Position numbers and translations under genes: made by a program. This document shows positions 9,291-20,345 of a stretch of DNA of 64,000 bases, piece by piece; position 1 is the stretch's first letter, and each line of letters starts with the position of its first letter. This DNA is from Aselliscus stoliczkanus (Eukaryota > Chordata > Mammalia > Chiroptera > Hipposideridae). The notes below the pieces were generated by a model, which saw only the letters and a list, made by a program, of their open reading frames with translations, searched no databases and was not told where the DNA came from. The stretch covers positions 61,409,501 to 61,473,500 of the forward strand of contig CM066731.1 of assembly GCA_033961575.1 (NCBI GenBank), read 5' to 3'.

Positions 9291-12200
9291 ATTCTGGCAA
9301 AACTTTGCCTTTCCTACTAAAAGGGACAGATATGGCTTCTTTGTCCCTTCCCCCTTCTTCTCCCCTTTCTGTCTGAAGTGGGAATGTGTTGCCAGAGGCT
9401 CGGGCAGCTCTCTTATAGGCACAGTCCCTGACACTGTGTTGCTGCTAGACTAACACCAACGTTTGCCTACCTGAAGAAGTCTTGTTATAGGAGAGAAATA
9501 AACCCCTGTTTTTGAGACCATAGTAAACCCTTTTTGACACTCGCTGTAGAAACATTTCTTATATATGATATGTATATCGCATGAGTTTTCTCTTGATTCA
9601 AACTTCTCACGTAACTTTGCAGTGAATGTTGTCATCCTGGGCTCCAGATATTTCTGGTTGGACTGGGGAAGGTGGCAGAGTTTAGTCCTCTTGACAATAT
9701 GTCATGAAACCACCTGGAGGAATTAATACAACATCACTTGCAAAGATGAACTACAAATGTAATGGCACATTATACAAAAATGAACTTACTGACTCACTGT
9801 CATTTTTTCTGAATTCGTTTTCCAATAGTTTGATCAATTTAAGATTTGTCTATTATAATGTCATCTCTATTCCTTCAGTTTAGGCATAGTCTGTGACCGT
9901 GGAACCATGGAAGCTAGCAGATCCTTAAGATAAGGTCAGTGCGGACATTTGGTGTAGAGAAAACCATAGAGAATAAAGTCCTTAAGAAACAGAGAGGGAA
10001 AGAGTCAGAGTTGTGGGAAGGTTGGAATAGGGGTACAACGAAAAATTATGTTGTGTTCACTGTTTTCTCTCAGTTAATATTTCTGAATGTTTTCCATGAG
10101 ATAGCATTATTCATTGCACAACAACAATTACATCTCTGCTATCCTTGGCTTCTTTTAGGGTCAAAGCTCCAAATTTATGCCAAAAGAAACATTTTATCAG
10201 AAATGTGTTCCTCCTGCCCCCCACCCAATACTCAGCATAAGCAACGTACTGGAATATGTCTAATCTGAGGAGCTTGATGGCTCTGTTTTTCCAGAAGAAG
10301 TGTTGGGGATGAAATCGGATGATCTGAACCTTTAGTAAAGTGATACCCATTGAGGTTTACATTTTGCTAAGTGTGATGAAAACAATATAAAAAAGGTGCC
10401 CTTCCAGTGATGGTCTGAAATCTGCCAAGGTTTCTTCCTTAGCTTCACCCTCATGTTTCTTTCCTGTGTCAGGTTTGGCCAGAGCTTAGCAATTGAGTTC
10501 TCCTTTATATAGGGCACTGCGAAGGGAAATGATTTAGGGACCAAACATGAATCAAGTCTTAAAGTTAAAATCGACTGGAAGTGTCTTCTAACACTGTATT
10601 ATTTCTGGTCCTTTTCCCTGTAAAGTCAAATAAAGCTCCAGAACTCTTCTTTTTTCAAACACAATATTTTTTCACGTCCATGAAATGATTTTTTGAGGCT
10701 CTCGCTGATCCTTATTCAGTGCCTGTGGCTGCTAAGTCAGCACGGTGTGCTCACCTGGAACGATATTCGCGATGCCTCCAGAGAGCTCTGAAGGTGAATT
10801 CGTACCGTGAACCCGGTTCATTACATAAGAAAACTGGCACATGCTCATCAAACGTAAGCTCTCGGAATGGTGGCATTTGGCAAATGGCTGAATCATTCTG
10901 TGCTTTATGTATGTTTTTAAAAGAGTTCTTTAAACACATCCTATTAAAATGAAAAAGGAAACAGCTTCCTCACTGTATTGCCACTTTAAGATATATCCCC
11001 CAGTAATATCTCATATGTATTTTTGGTGTAGCTACTTCCAAAGTTAGAGCTGATACTGATCTTTTTCTGACTAGAGCATGGATTAGGCACCATGCCTGGA
11101 AAAAGGTCTCTGGCACACTCACGTGCAATACCCCTTCCAGACACAACGCGCCAGTTCCATCTAGATCTAGAAGGGAAACGCTAAGTGTCATCCTTGTCTA
11201 GAAAACTGGAAAACATTCTCTTCGCTCAGGATATGACCTGTCATTGGTAGGTACCTTGAGTAAGAGACTCCCTGAATGGAATTAACTCTGTTCCCAGAAG
11301 CTGGCAGGGAGCGAGACAGCGGGGTACTGTCTGTGTTGTGGAGAGTAGGGTGCTAGAGCAGTTTCAGCAGGAGCCAGTGGCTCTCACTTCTGTTACCTGA
11401 AGATAGACTCTTATTATGGCCTCTCAGGAGCATTTGGCTCAGTGGGGGCTGGGGGTAGAAATCCCAGGTGGAGGGGAAGAAGATAAAGAGCCAGGTTCTT
11501 AGGGGCTCAGGTTAGTTATTTTTCGGGCGTCTTGACCTGGAGTCATAATCATGTTGAAACTGCTTGTGTTGCCTTTGATGGGGCTCCAAATTGCCCAGAG
11601 CAAACATCAGGGGCATTGCCGTTCATGTTTCTGAAAGGAGGAAGAATTGGAAGCTAATTTTAAGGGCGCCACTTATATTGATCTTCTATTCCGTGAGTCA
11701 GTAAACTATCCGCGGTATGAAGATATCTTATTTCAATCTAACAAGTCCCTATCAGCTCGTTAATGCTATATTTGAAAGAAGCCCAATGATAAACCTTTTT
11801 CTAATTATATACACAGTCTACAAAACACAGAACACTGTAGAAATCAAATTGCCAATGTGATTATGTCAGTATGAAAGGGGATTTTTTATAGATCAGATAT
11901 TGTTATATTACAGGAACATTTGTTAGGGGAATTTGGGGAAGGGACAGCTTTGACAGAAAAATGTGAAGCACATGAACTGTCCATCTCTGGATTTTTCTTT
12001 CCACTAAGGGGCAATAGTTCCTTTTGAGGAATTGGAATGTAACTTTCTGTTTTTGTTTCGTTGGCTTTGTTTTTAAAGACACATGCCTTTTATTTCTGAG
12101 CACCAAAATGGGCACTTAACCCCAATGGTGTTTCTTAAATCTTAGCTAATCCAGGGCCCGATGGGAGAGGTATGTTTGCATATTATGAGTTAACTCCGAA

Positions 12201-12715
12201 GAATAAGATTTCCCAGTGTTTCTTTTGAAGTTGAAATATGTATTGGAACACTGGGAAAATTAATCCAGGGAAGGGAGACAGTCAGTAAAGGGTGAGGTAT
12301 TAAGGCAGCTACCAGTGTGAACAACCGGAGCTAAATTCCACGGAGGGAGCTCTGGAGAAGTGTTCCTGCCTCTGATCAGGCGAGGACGCGTGAATCCTTC
12401 GCCCCAGCTCCCGTCATTACTGGTGGAAGGTTGTTCCCAGGGAGTTTTAACATGTATGGCCGTGCTTCTAGCAGGAGCCCTTGGTACTGAGAGGCGGGCC
12501 CTGGCCATTGGAGTTGCCTGGAGCACCTAAGTAGTGGAGTTCAAAGAGTACGAGTGGGGCTCCGACAGTACCTGGTACAGTGGAAGGTGGAGTTACTGCC
12601 AGTGGCCCAGGAAGCTGCACATGGACAGCAGTGATGGTCACTAGGGACGAGGAGTGCTATTTACATTACAGAGCCATCCGTATACATGAAAAGTATGAAA
12701 ACCACTAATACAGGA
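9291..12715. other. Long unassigned stretch
   Basis: I found no repeat family, exon or RNA that I could support across about 3.4 kb. The frames are 60-110 codons, lie on both strands and show no domain. A CpG-containing patch is at 12350-12420. This may be unique ancient DNA. Confidence 0.4.
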
Positions 12716-12850
12716 TGTTGATCAATGAACCATAGACTGTCAGAGGATTGTCTAATGCAATTCTTAGTTTGTAAATAAGGGAACTAAAGTCCAGACAGTT
12801 TTAATGGCTGGTCAATGTCACGGAACCACTTTGGCACAAGGGTCTCATGA
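12716..12850 (-). mobile_element. MIR/L3-like remnant, antisense
   Basis: The order 'gtaaataagggaactaaagt', 'ccagacagtttt' and 'ctggtcaatgtcacgg' resembles the antisense MIR core ('gatgaggaaactgaggc...ggtcacacagc'). It is very diverged. Confidence 0.4.
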
Positions 12851-13655
12851 TGTAATGACTTGTGATAGACAGATTATCCCGTTATCATTAATTTGATTGT
12901 CTAGCAATTTCACAAAAACTAATATGTAGGCTTAGTGACTCCTGAGTTCTTGGCCTCTATTTTCAGCTGGGCCTGCGTAGAACCCACCCACCACATGCGG
13001 CGTTCCTTTCTGGGTTCCAATACATGAAAAACGTTTTCTTCCAGAAACTGACTTCACTCCACACTCCTCAAAACTTGCTTAGGAAAAGATCTTTTCAGTG
13101 TATGGATACCAAGGTATCAATGACTAAGTTCGTTTAGAATGATGTATTTATTCAATAATAGAAAGCAAAGTCTTTTGCTTCGGTGATGAAGCTTTAATAT
13201 TTTCAGGTGAGGGGAAATTCCTCTCGGGTTCAGAGGGTCTAAGGCTAGTTCTAATATTCATGCACATGGGTTATCATATACTTGTGGAAAATACTTCTGA
13301 TCTCATAACCATTAAAGTGCATTATATCACATGACCTTGATTTGTCCTGGGGAACAGGGTATTTAAAGAACATGAGTCCAGTGAATCACAGAATATAATT
13401 ATTCTTGGAGCTTCACACTTCAGAAATGTCTAGTTTTATTTTTCATCATATTGGGTCAAATACAAAGGTAAAGTCCATTTTTAATTACAAACTAATAGTA
13501 ATAGCAACTCTTCAGAAAGGATCAGAAAATATTCAAACTGCAAATTTAAAGAATTCTGTATTTGGCTTTTAAGTACTGTAATGTTTCCTGAATCATGTTT
13601 TGTTTTTGACTAGTATTAAGTGGCATTTCATATTATTCAATATTAATACCTATCA
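12851..13655. other. Unassigned AT-rich DNA
   Basis: No supported feature. A-rich and T-rich stretches only. Confidence 0.45.
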
Positions 13656-13790
13656 TTTTTTTGAACTCCTGTGTACCAGATTAAATGTTAGGGGACTTAC
13701 ATACTATAATTCATTTAACTTTACAATAGCCTTGTGTGATAAATATGTTCATCCTTATTTTATGGACATAAATGAATTTAATTAATTAGG
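13656..13790 (-). mobile_element. MIR SINE, antisense remnant
   Basis: 'ataattcatttaactttac', 'aatagccttgtgtgata' and 'catccttattttatggac' match the order of the antisense MIR 3' half ('ttaactcatttaatcctcac...attatccccattttacaga'). Confidence 0.6.
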
Positions 13791-14165
13791 TAAAAAAAAT
13801 TCAATGCGTGGCGCATATTAGACATTTAATAATAGTCATTTAGTAGATATTTTCGAATTCAGAATAAGTGAAGACAACTGGCCCAAAGCCATGGAGCTTC
13901 AGAGCAGACGTGGAGCTGGTCAGAGGCCCCTGCAGCCTTTGGGAGGGTGTGGCTGTGCACGTGAGGAGGTTTTCACTGGTGGCCCTGAAGCCTTGGAAAC
14001 TGGGAGCAGCTTGGCCTGAAGGATGATCTGCACAGTTGAAGGTGTTCAGTTCAGATGACGACCTAGAATAACTCCCTTTGGAGAACTGAGTTTGTCTTCT
14101 TCGGGTCCACTCCATTCAATATCATCAGCCTGTAACTCTGTCAAGGACTCTTGCTCCACTTACAG
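13791..14165. other. Unassigned DNA
   Basis: The minus-strand frame 13840-14115 (91 codons) has no known domain. Confidence 0.4.
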
Positions 14166-14320
14166 CTCAGGGTCACCTATTGCTCACTTATGAATGTGCT
14201 CATCAAACATTTAAGAACCTAGTATGTGCTGGGAAATTGGCTGGATTCCAGAGATACAAATACAAAAACTGAATGAGGTCGATATTGTGTTAGTGGTATG
14301 TACAAGCAACCCAGAAAATG
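14166..14320 (+). mobile_element. L2 LINE remnant, sense
   Basis: 'catttaagaacctagtatgt', 'gctgggaaattggctgg' and 'attccagagatacaaat' parallel the common L2 phrase around 'tgtgccaggcactgtgctagg...ggatacaaagatgaat'. Confidence 0.55.
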
Positions 14321-15609
14321 ACTGACAGATTTTCTTGAATCCTTCCCAGGATTCCAAAGAAAAATGCTTTTGCAAAGAACATTCTAGTGTATCAGTGATC
14401 TTCGGATTAAATGAGAACGTACCATTCAGATATCAGATTTTAAACTTCTATATCATTTAATAGAAGATGCTCGAGGGGTGGAGAGAAGGTACCTCCTTAC
14501 CCCAGATCACCTAGGGCTCACCTAGGCTCACCCAAGAATTCCTCAGCGATTTCTCATCACATATCTAATAATGATCCTAAATCAGACATACCCTGACATA
14601 CCCAGCACAAAACCTGAAAGGCAGGCTGTGGGGTATGACAGCTTTGAAGGACATTTTTGAGCTGGCATAATTCCCATAACACAGCTCTGTTACGCAGTCT
14701 TGATGGCTAATAGTAAGTAGCCATTATTTTTGAAAGGTCCTTGCATCCTCTCCACCAATGTCTCAAATGAGAACATAGCATCACAAAAAGTAACAGTTCT
14801 TACGATCTGAATTCTTCCCTAAATCAAAGATCTCGTTTGTCACAGAATATTGTATCTGCAATAGGCAAATGTATCTGGCTTTGTTCATAGACTTTTGGGG
14901 AAGGCATTTTTAGTGCTAAGTTTTAGTGGTAAATTCTAGTATGGTGTCTCGAAATAGTTGAACTGTCCTTTAAAATGTTTTCTAGGACTTCAGATAAAAT
15001 GTTTTTGCAAGGAACAATTTTTTTCTCTTCAAGGCTCATGTTAAAATAAAGGTCAGGAAATTCAGTCGAGTAAACAAGTTCGCCACAACTTTCATCCAAA
15101 GGGACACACACCACAGGTGTCGCTCAGTGCTGCTTGAGTTGGTTTAAACACATTGGTTATGGTTATATATAGCACTTAAAGTCCAAACATTCACTCCTCC
15201 TCCATCATCACTTACTCAGGTTGTCCCGGCAAATTCCTCTTGGACTCTTTCTTAGCCAAGTTAGAAAGTAATGGATTCTAAACTATAACAGAGGAAAATC
15301 AACTTCTCCATTTTAGAAAAAAGGTAAAAGGTTTTCCTTTTCTTCCTTCCCCTAAAGAGGAAACTTTTCACATGCAAATAAATTTATACATAAGCATATT
15401 TAGTGAAGGCAACAGTGGAAGCAATACACTAGTTTATCTTGGTAGACGAAATTTTTATAAATAAAAAAGTTGTAAGAAAATGTCATCTTTATTTTATTGT
15501 TTTTAAAAACCATGGAAGACAAAAATATACATGGCAAATTGATGTACCTATCATGTTTTTTAAGTAAACCTTTCTCTGAAGGAAAATATACATATACAAA
15601 CACACAATT
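14321..15609. other. Unassigned DNA
   Basis: AT-rich, with no repeat, exon or RNA that I can support. A near-duplicated word pair ('aaatgcttttgcaaagaaca' at about 14363 and 'aaatgtttttgcaaggaaca' at about 14997) may be coincidence or an old local duplication. Confidence 0.4.
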
Positions 15610-15990
15610 CATAAGTGTGCAGCTTGAAGATTTTTCACAAACTGAATAGAACCCACGTGAGCAGCGCTCATGTCAGGAGCTAGGTCATCGGCCCAGCGTT
15701 GTCCCAGGGCTCTTCTCTTGTTCCCTGCTAGTCAGTACCATTTCCTACCCTTAAGGGTAACCAGAACCCTACCTTCTAACGCCATAAACCTCTTTTGCAC
15801 CCTGTATGAATGGAATTAGACAGTATCATATGTACTTTTTCTGTGTGTCTAACTAACAAATAGTGTTGGGAAGAACATGGTTGTACACTTCTTTTGGTGA
15901 ACACACACATGCATTTCTTTTGGGTATAAACCGAACAGTAGACTTAGTGGTTACAGATTATGTACCTGTCAGTTATGGTCAATAACCTAG
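15610..15990 (-). mobile_element. Old L1 (L1M type), antisense
   Basis: 'tgcagcttgaagatttttca', 'cttaagggtaacc', 'ttctaacgccataaacctc', 'gaatggaattagacagtatc' and 'cttttggtgaacacac' occur in antisense L1M order. A middle part present in consensus L1 is missing, so this copy carries an internal deletion. Confidence 0.75.
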
Positions 15991-16224
15991 CTGTTTGCAG
16001 AGCAGTTCTACGTGCTTCTTTTCTCTGCATGCCTGTGCTAAACTACATGCCTTTGTGTTTTTAGGTCATTTATGAATATAGCTTTGGAAAAAAAACACTG
16101 GACTATCTCAAAACCAACATACAAATCTTTCAGATTTTTAACTTCTGAAGTATTTTTCATGCTAAGTGGATTTCAACATCATACACCAATCTTATATAAA
16201 TGTATACACACACACAATTATGAT

Positions 16225-16227
<3 letters not shown>

Positions 16228-16255
<28 letters not shown>
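16228..16255. repeat. (CA)n microsatellite
   Basis: About 14 perfect CA units, preceded by a shorter interrupted CA run at 16205-16216. Confidence 0.95.
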
Positions 16256-16258
<3 letters not shown>

Positions 16259-16887
16259 TACTCATTTGATCCCTTAACAACCATGGTCCATTTAGCAGAC
16301 CATAAAGCTGATCTCCACAGGCCAAAGGACCAACTCACAGTCATGAAGCCACCCGTGACCTCAGAGCAGGCCAGGGTAAGCCTGGACTCCCAGGCTGGAG
16401 GCTTTTCCACATCCTATAACAATCCGCATCCGTCCCTAACTGACAGAGCCCTAACTGAAGATTTCAAGACTTATAAATTCCCAGCATACTCCTGAGAAGT
16501 TGGGGACGGCTGGAAGTCATTGCACAGTGGGAGTGATTTGCAGCCAGAATCAACCAGCCTTTGGCCTTGTTTTTGTGTAGTTTGGATGATTCTATCATCA
16601 GATCTGCCTCTCTCTATAAAACGTTTCCTGTTTGAGTTTCCTTTTTCAAATGAATGGATTTATTATCCTAGAGGAAGACTTGGCCTAACTGTTCTGAGAA
16701 GGGCAGGATGAATGAAAGGTTATAGATCAAATGTGTTTTATGTGGTGCTGTCAGATGAGAATTGGTTTATGTGTGTTATTTTATGGAAAGCAGAGGAACA
16801 GTGACACGAATTTATGGAATCAGGTGTAACAGCACTAGGTAGGTCTAAGAAAACAGATACACACATATATGGGGGAGAGAAAGAGAA
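16256..16887. other. Unassigned DNA
   Basis: No feature supported. The frames 16166-16495 and 16520-16711 have no recognised domain. Confidence 0.45.
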
Positions 16888-16906
16888 TGAGGGAGGGAGG
16901 GAGGGA

Positions 16907-16968
<62 letters not shown>
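16888..16968. repeat. (GGGA)n and (GA)n purine tract
   Basis: Several GGGA/GGAG units are followed by about 30 GA units. It is an uninterrupted purine strand of about 80 bp, prone to triplex (H-DNA) formation and length variation. Confidence 0.95.
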
Positions 16969-16972
<4 letters not shown>

Positions 16973-17149
16973 GAGAGAAGGGTTAGTTCACATGGCCACT
17001 TCTTATCTCACTTGGGAAGTCAAGATGTGTGGGCCGGTCCTGCCATGGAGTAGAAGAAGGAGAACAGCATTGGATGAAGAAGACTGAGAAGCCTTCGTGA
17101 ACAAGCTGGGACCTTAGCAGGGTTGGGTAGCCATGTTGCCTACTACTTG

Positions 17150-17325
17150 TTGAACACCTATTTATTAAACATGACCTCATATAGTCTTTACAACAGCCAT
17201 TTGAACTAGGGACAGTATTGTACTTTATTCTCTATTTTAAAATCCCAGAAAGTGAATTGCCCATGTCACATGGCTAATAAGAAGTAGGTGAGTTCAAGCC
17301 AGATCTAAAGCACATGCCTCAGACT
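17150..17325 (-). mobile_element. MIR SINE, antisense
   Basis: 'cctatttattaaacatgacc', 'atagtctttacaacagcca', 'gtgaattgcccatgtcacat', 'ggctaataagaagtagg' and 'gagttcaagccag' match the antisense MIR core in order. Confidence 0.75.
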
Positions 17326-17329
17326 GGGC

Positions 17330-17712
17330 ACAGGGGAGGCTCCCAGTCCAGGGAGGGGATTGGAGACAGAATAACCGACACAAAGTTTGGGAGGTGAATA
17401 GAAGTCTGTTCTGGTGTCAGTACAACTGGCCTGACCTGGTGATGGCCTAACCTGGATGGTTTTAGGGGAGAAGCTATGGTTGGTAAACCTGGAGCACTGG
17501 TAGGATTGACAATGTTCTAGGAATTAAAGATTACTACATTAATGGATTCTGAGCAGGGAAATAGTATTATGGAAAATAATATTTTCTTAAGAGGGTGAAC
17601 TCAGCAGTCATATATAGATGGACAGGAGCGGAAAGGACCAAAAGCTGGGAAGCCAATTAGAGGGTGTTGCAAAGTCTGGAGAGATGAAGCAGGGAAGTCA
17701 TGGACTGGGCGA
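17330..17712 (+). mobile_element. L2 LINE, sense, left part
   Basis: It contains G/A-rich phrases in L2 3' order, such as 'aaagctgggaagccaattag', followed by 'agggtgttgcaaagtctgg' and 'gagatgaagcagggaag'. It is interrupted by a hAT element at 17713 and resumes at about 18204. Confidence 0.65.
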
Positions 17713-18203
17713 GCTGTTCTCAAACTTTTGGTCTTGGGACCACTGGTGTACTTAAAAATGATAGGGAACCCCAAAGAGCTTTTATTGACGTGGCCTTTAT
17801 TAGGTTTATCATATTTGAAATTAACAGATAAATTTTAAAATATTAATTTGTTTTAAAAAATAATAATAAATCTATAACTATTAACATAAAAGCATTGGCA
17901 TGACAAATATGTTTTTAAAATGGGAAACGTAGTGAAAAAAATGACGTTTTACACTTTTGTAAATTTCTTTGCTGTCTCATTTAATAGAATCAACTGGATG
18001 GTCATACATTCAGTCGTTGTCCCTTTGGTCTGTTATAATGTCACATGACAGGTAGGCTCCGGAAAACTGCACTGTACACTCGTGAGAGAAAGTGAAAAAG
18101 GCAACTAGCACTTTAATATTATCATGGAAATTGTTTTAACCCCCGGACATCACGAAAGACTCTTGGGGATTCCCATGGCCCCTGGATGACAGTTTGAGAA
18201 CCC
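17713..18203 (+). mobile_element. hAT DNA transposon (Zaphod/Tip100-like) in L2
   Basis: The left end 'ctgttctcaaacttttggtc' and right end 'gatgacagtttgagaaccc' form the terminal inverted repeat typical of 'CAGTGGTTCTCAAACTTTT' elements. The interior carries 'aaccccaaagagcttttatt', a phrase I recall from the same family. It sits inside an L2, so it is younger than that L2. No clear 8-bp duplication survives. Confidence 0.7.
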
Positions 18204-18480
18204 TTGGATGACAGTGGAGCGGAGGAGATGGAGAAAGACAGAACCAATACAGAGAAATACAACAGCAGCATCTGGAAGCAGATGTAGGAGGAGCTGCAAA
18301 GGAAAGGACCTCATATCATCCGATGCATCAAACCGGGGTGACCTGGGGAAATTGTGATGCTGCTTGCAGGATGGGGAAACCCATAGGGGAAGGCAGTTTG
18401 ATGGGGAAGTTGGCCGTTTCTTGTTTTGGTGATTTGAATGTGAGATGACAGAGAGATATCTAAGTACATACCGAATTAGG
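18204..18480 (+). mobile_element. L2 LINE, sense, right part
   Basis: 'gacagtggagcggaggagat', 'gatggggaagttggcc' and 'tttgaatgtgagatgacag' parallel the L2 3' order ('...gagatggggaagactgg...gtttgaggtgcctgtgag'). It resumes the L2 split by the hAT insertion. Confidence 0.65.
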
Positions 18481-18659
18481 TCACAGGAGAATCTTTTGTT
18501 ACTAATGAAAGTTGATTTTCAAAACCTATTTAAAATGAAATGTAAAAAGTTAATTTCCAAATGAAATGGAGCAGGTACTCTAATTTTCATTTAATTCATC
18601 ACAAAGCATTTATTTAGGAGTAGAACATTAGAGGCATTCAACTATATTTGAAAGATTTT

Positions 18660-18765
18660 ATTAATATTTCTTAAGATGGGGATTGAGTATATGGGAACTT
18701 ATTGTATTATTCTGCATGTTTATATGTTCAGAATAATTTAAAACAAATTTTAAAATTTAAAGCAC
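18660..18765 (+). mobile_element. Old L1 3' terminal scrap, sense
   Basis: 'agtatatgggaacttattgt', 'attattctgcatgtttatat' and 'ttcagaataatttaaaac' resemble the 3' end of old L1s ('tatgggggttcattgtactattct...tttgaaattttccataata'). Confidence 0.5.
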
Positions 18766-18789
18766 ACACCACATTAACCCACACATCTC

Positions 18790-18819
18790 TCTCTCCCCCC
18801 ATCTCTCTATCTCTCTTGC

Positions 18820-18870
<51 letters not shown>
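18790..18870. repeat. (CT)n followed by (CA)15
   Basis: An imperfect CT-rich segment is followed by a perfect CT run (18820-18840) and 15 CA units (18841-18870). This is a compound microsatellite. Confidence 0.95.
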
Positions 18871-18872
<2 letters not shown>

Positions 18873-18934
18873 ATTCATATTCTTTAGATCAGATGCCATT
18901 TTATTTTCAGATGCTTGTGCTAAGGATGGGAAAT

Positions 18935-19008
18935 GTAGAAGGGGAGAGAGAAAGAAAGAGAGAGAGAGGCGGGAGGGAGGAAATAAAGGGGAAGGGGGAA
19001 GAGAGAAA
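18935..19008. repeat. Purine-rich tract (GA/GGGA)
   Basis: An A/G-dominated strand of about 75 bp with only a few pyrimidines. Together with the compound microsatellite just upstream it makes a low-complexity cluster. Confidence 0.85.
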
Positions 19009-19319
19009 TAACCTAAACTAAACTCAGAATCTTGCACCTTCTCTTTAGATATTGAAATGTAAGCTGTAGAGAAAGGACTTATCTGCAACACTGATAAAAT
19101 ACAGAGAAAGTGTATGCCAAAATAGGAAGATGCCAATATTCATGAGATACAAAAGGCCTGTATTCTATTATATGCCTTTAGCACTGATGCGATGAGAAAA
19201 GAATTACTCTGGGTGGGAGTGATGTTTCCAAGACAATAGGGAGCACCAGGAGGAGGAAGTACTCGGCGGGTGCATGGGAGAGGAAGCCTGTCCCTGGAAG
19301 GCTGGACAGCTGAGTCTGC

Positions 19320-19520
19320 CCTGGAGTTGGAGTAGGTCTGCCTGAGTGTGGGCACTGACTCAGGCACTATTTACTGGCTTTGAGACTTCTGGAAAGTTAC
19401 TCAACTGCATAAGCTTTAGTTTTACAGTATTTTTATTGACTAAAAATATAGTAATAGTAGCTGCTTCCCAGGATCGCAGTGAGGGTTAGTGCAGGATGAG
19501 CTCTAATAAATACCAGCCCC
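19320..19520 (+). mobile_element. MIR SINE, sense
   Basis: 'ttactggctttgagacttct', 'agttactcaactgcataagc', 'agtagctgcttcccagg' and 'tctaataaataccagc' follow MIR order ('ttagctgtgtgaccttgggc...tcaataaatgttag'). Confidence 0.7.
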
Positions 19521-19944
19521 TCTTACTGCACAGCACTGAGCAGTAAGCCCCCACCTGTCCCTGCCCTCCCGCCCACTGCAGTGTCCGTTTCTCTCCCAGG
19601 TGACTTTATGCGGGAAAGGCCGCTGGCTGCCTGGGAGTGCTCCCTAATAGAGCTGCTTTGACTACAGCCTCTGCCACGCAGCCATGCCTTGTCCTCCTCC
19701 TTAAGCCTCCAAAAGCCTGGGCCAGAATTTCCACCAGCCTTTGCCCAGTCTAGAGCGTTTCAGGAACATACCTTATGCTTCCTCTCTGTTCACTTCACAG
19801 GCCTTTTCTTTGCTGATTGTTCTTTACTCCATAACTATTACATGTCCACCATATCACATATCTTTCTTTGCCTCAGAATTCATTCCGGAGAGAGTCCTCT
19901 AGCCATTTTTAACCAAGTAGTAAATGAAGTGGGAAAGAAAATAT
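19521..19944. other. Unassigned DNA
   Basis: GC-moderate, with C/T-rich parts. The frame 19689-19946 shows no known domain and ends at the SINE target site. Confidence 0.4.
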
Positions 19945-19960
19945 AAGTTGTTAATTTTTT

Positions 19961-20064
19961 TTTTTTTTTGAGGGCAGCGTCATTGGCCCTCATATGTGGG
20001 ACCCGAACCAGGGCCTGCTGGCTTCCCAAGCCAGCGTTTAACTACCGCGCCACTCGGCCGGCCC
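19961..20064 (-). mobile_element. Short tRNA-derived SINE, antisense, with TSD
   Basis: Minus-strand reading: 'gggccggccgagtggcgcgg' head, 'gttaaacgctggcttgg', B-box region 'ctggttcgggtcc', then the tail phrase and poly-A. The duplication 'aagttgttaatttttt' is at 19945-19960 and 20065-20080 (16 of 16). Confidence 0.93.
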
Positions 20065-20126
20065 AAGTTGTTAATTTTTTAAAGAAAGTAATGTGATAAT
20101 AAAAACTTCTAACATTTTTTAAAAAA

Positions 20127-20345
20127 GCGTGCATGTGTATGCATGCTTGTGTGTCTGTGTGTCTGTGTGTGTGTGTGTCTGTGTGTCTGTGTGCGTGTGT
20201 GTGTCTGTGGGTGTGTCTGTGCGTGTATATGTCTGTGTGTGTGTGTCTGTGTGTGTATGTGAGTATGTGTCTGTGCGTCTGTGCGTGTGTGTGTCTGTGT
20301 TTGTGTGTGTCTGTGTGTGTGTCTGTGTGTGCGTGCGCACGCACA
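20127..20345. repeat. TG/CTGTG degenerate array ending in palindrome
   Basis: About 200 bp of TGTGTG interrupted by CTGTG, GCGTG and TATG variants. It leaves long open frames on both strands (Cys/Val-rich on plus, Thr/His-rich on minus) that are repeat artefacts. The last 18 bp (20328-20345) are a perfect alternating purine-pyrimidine palindrome. Confidence 0.95.
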
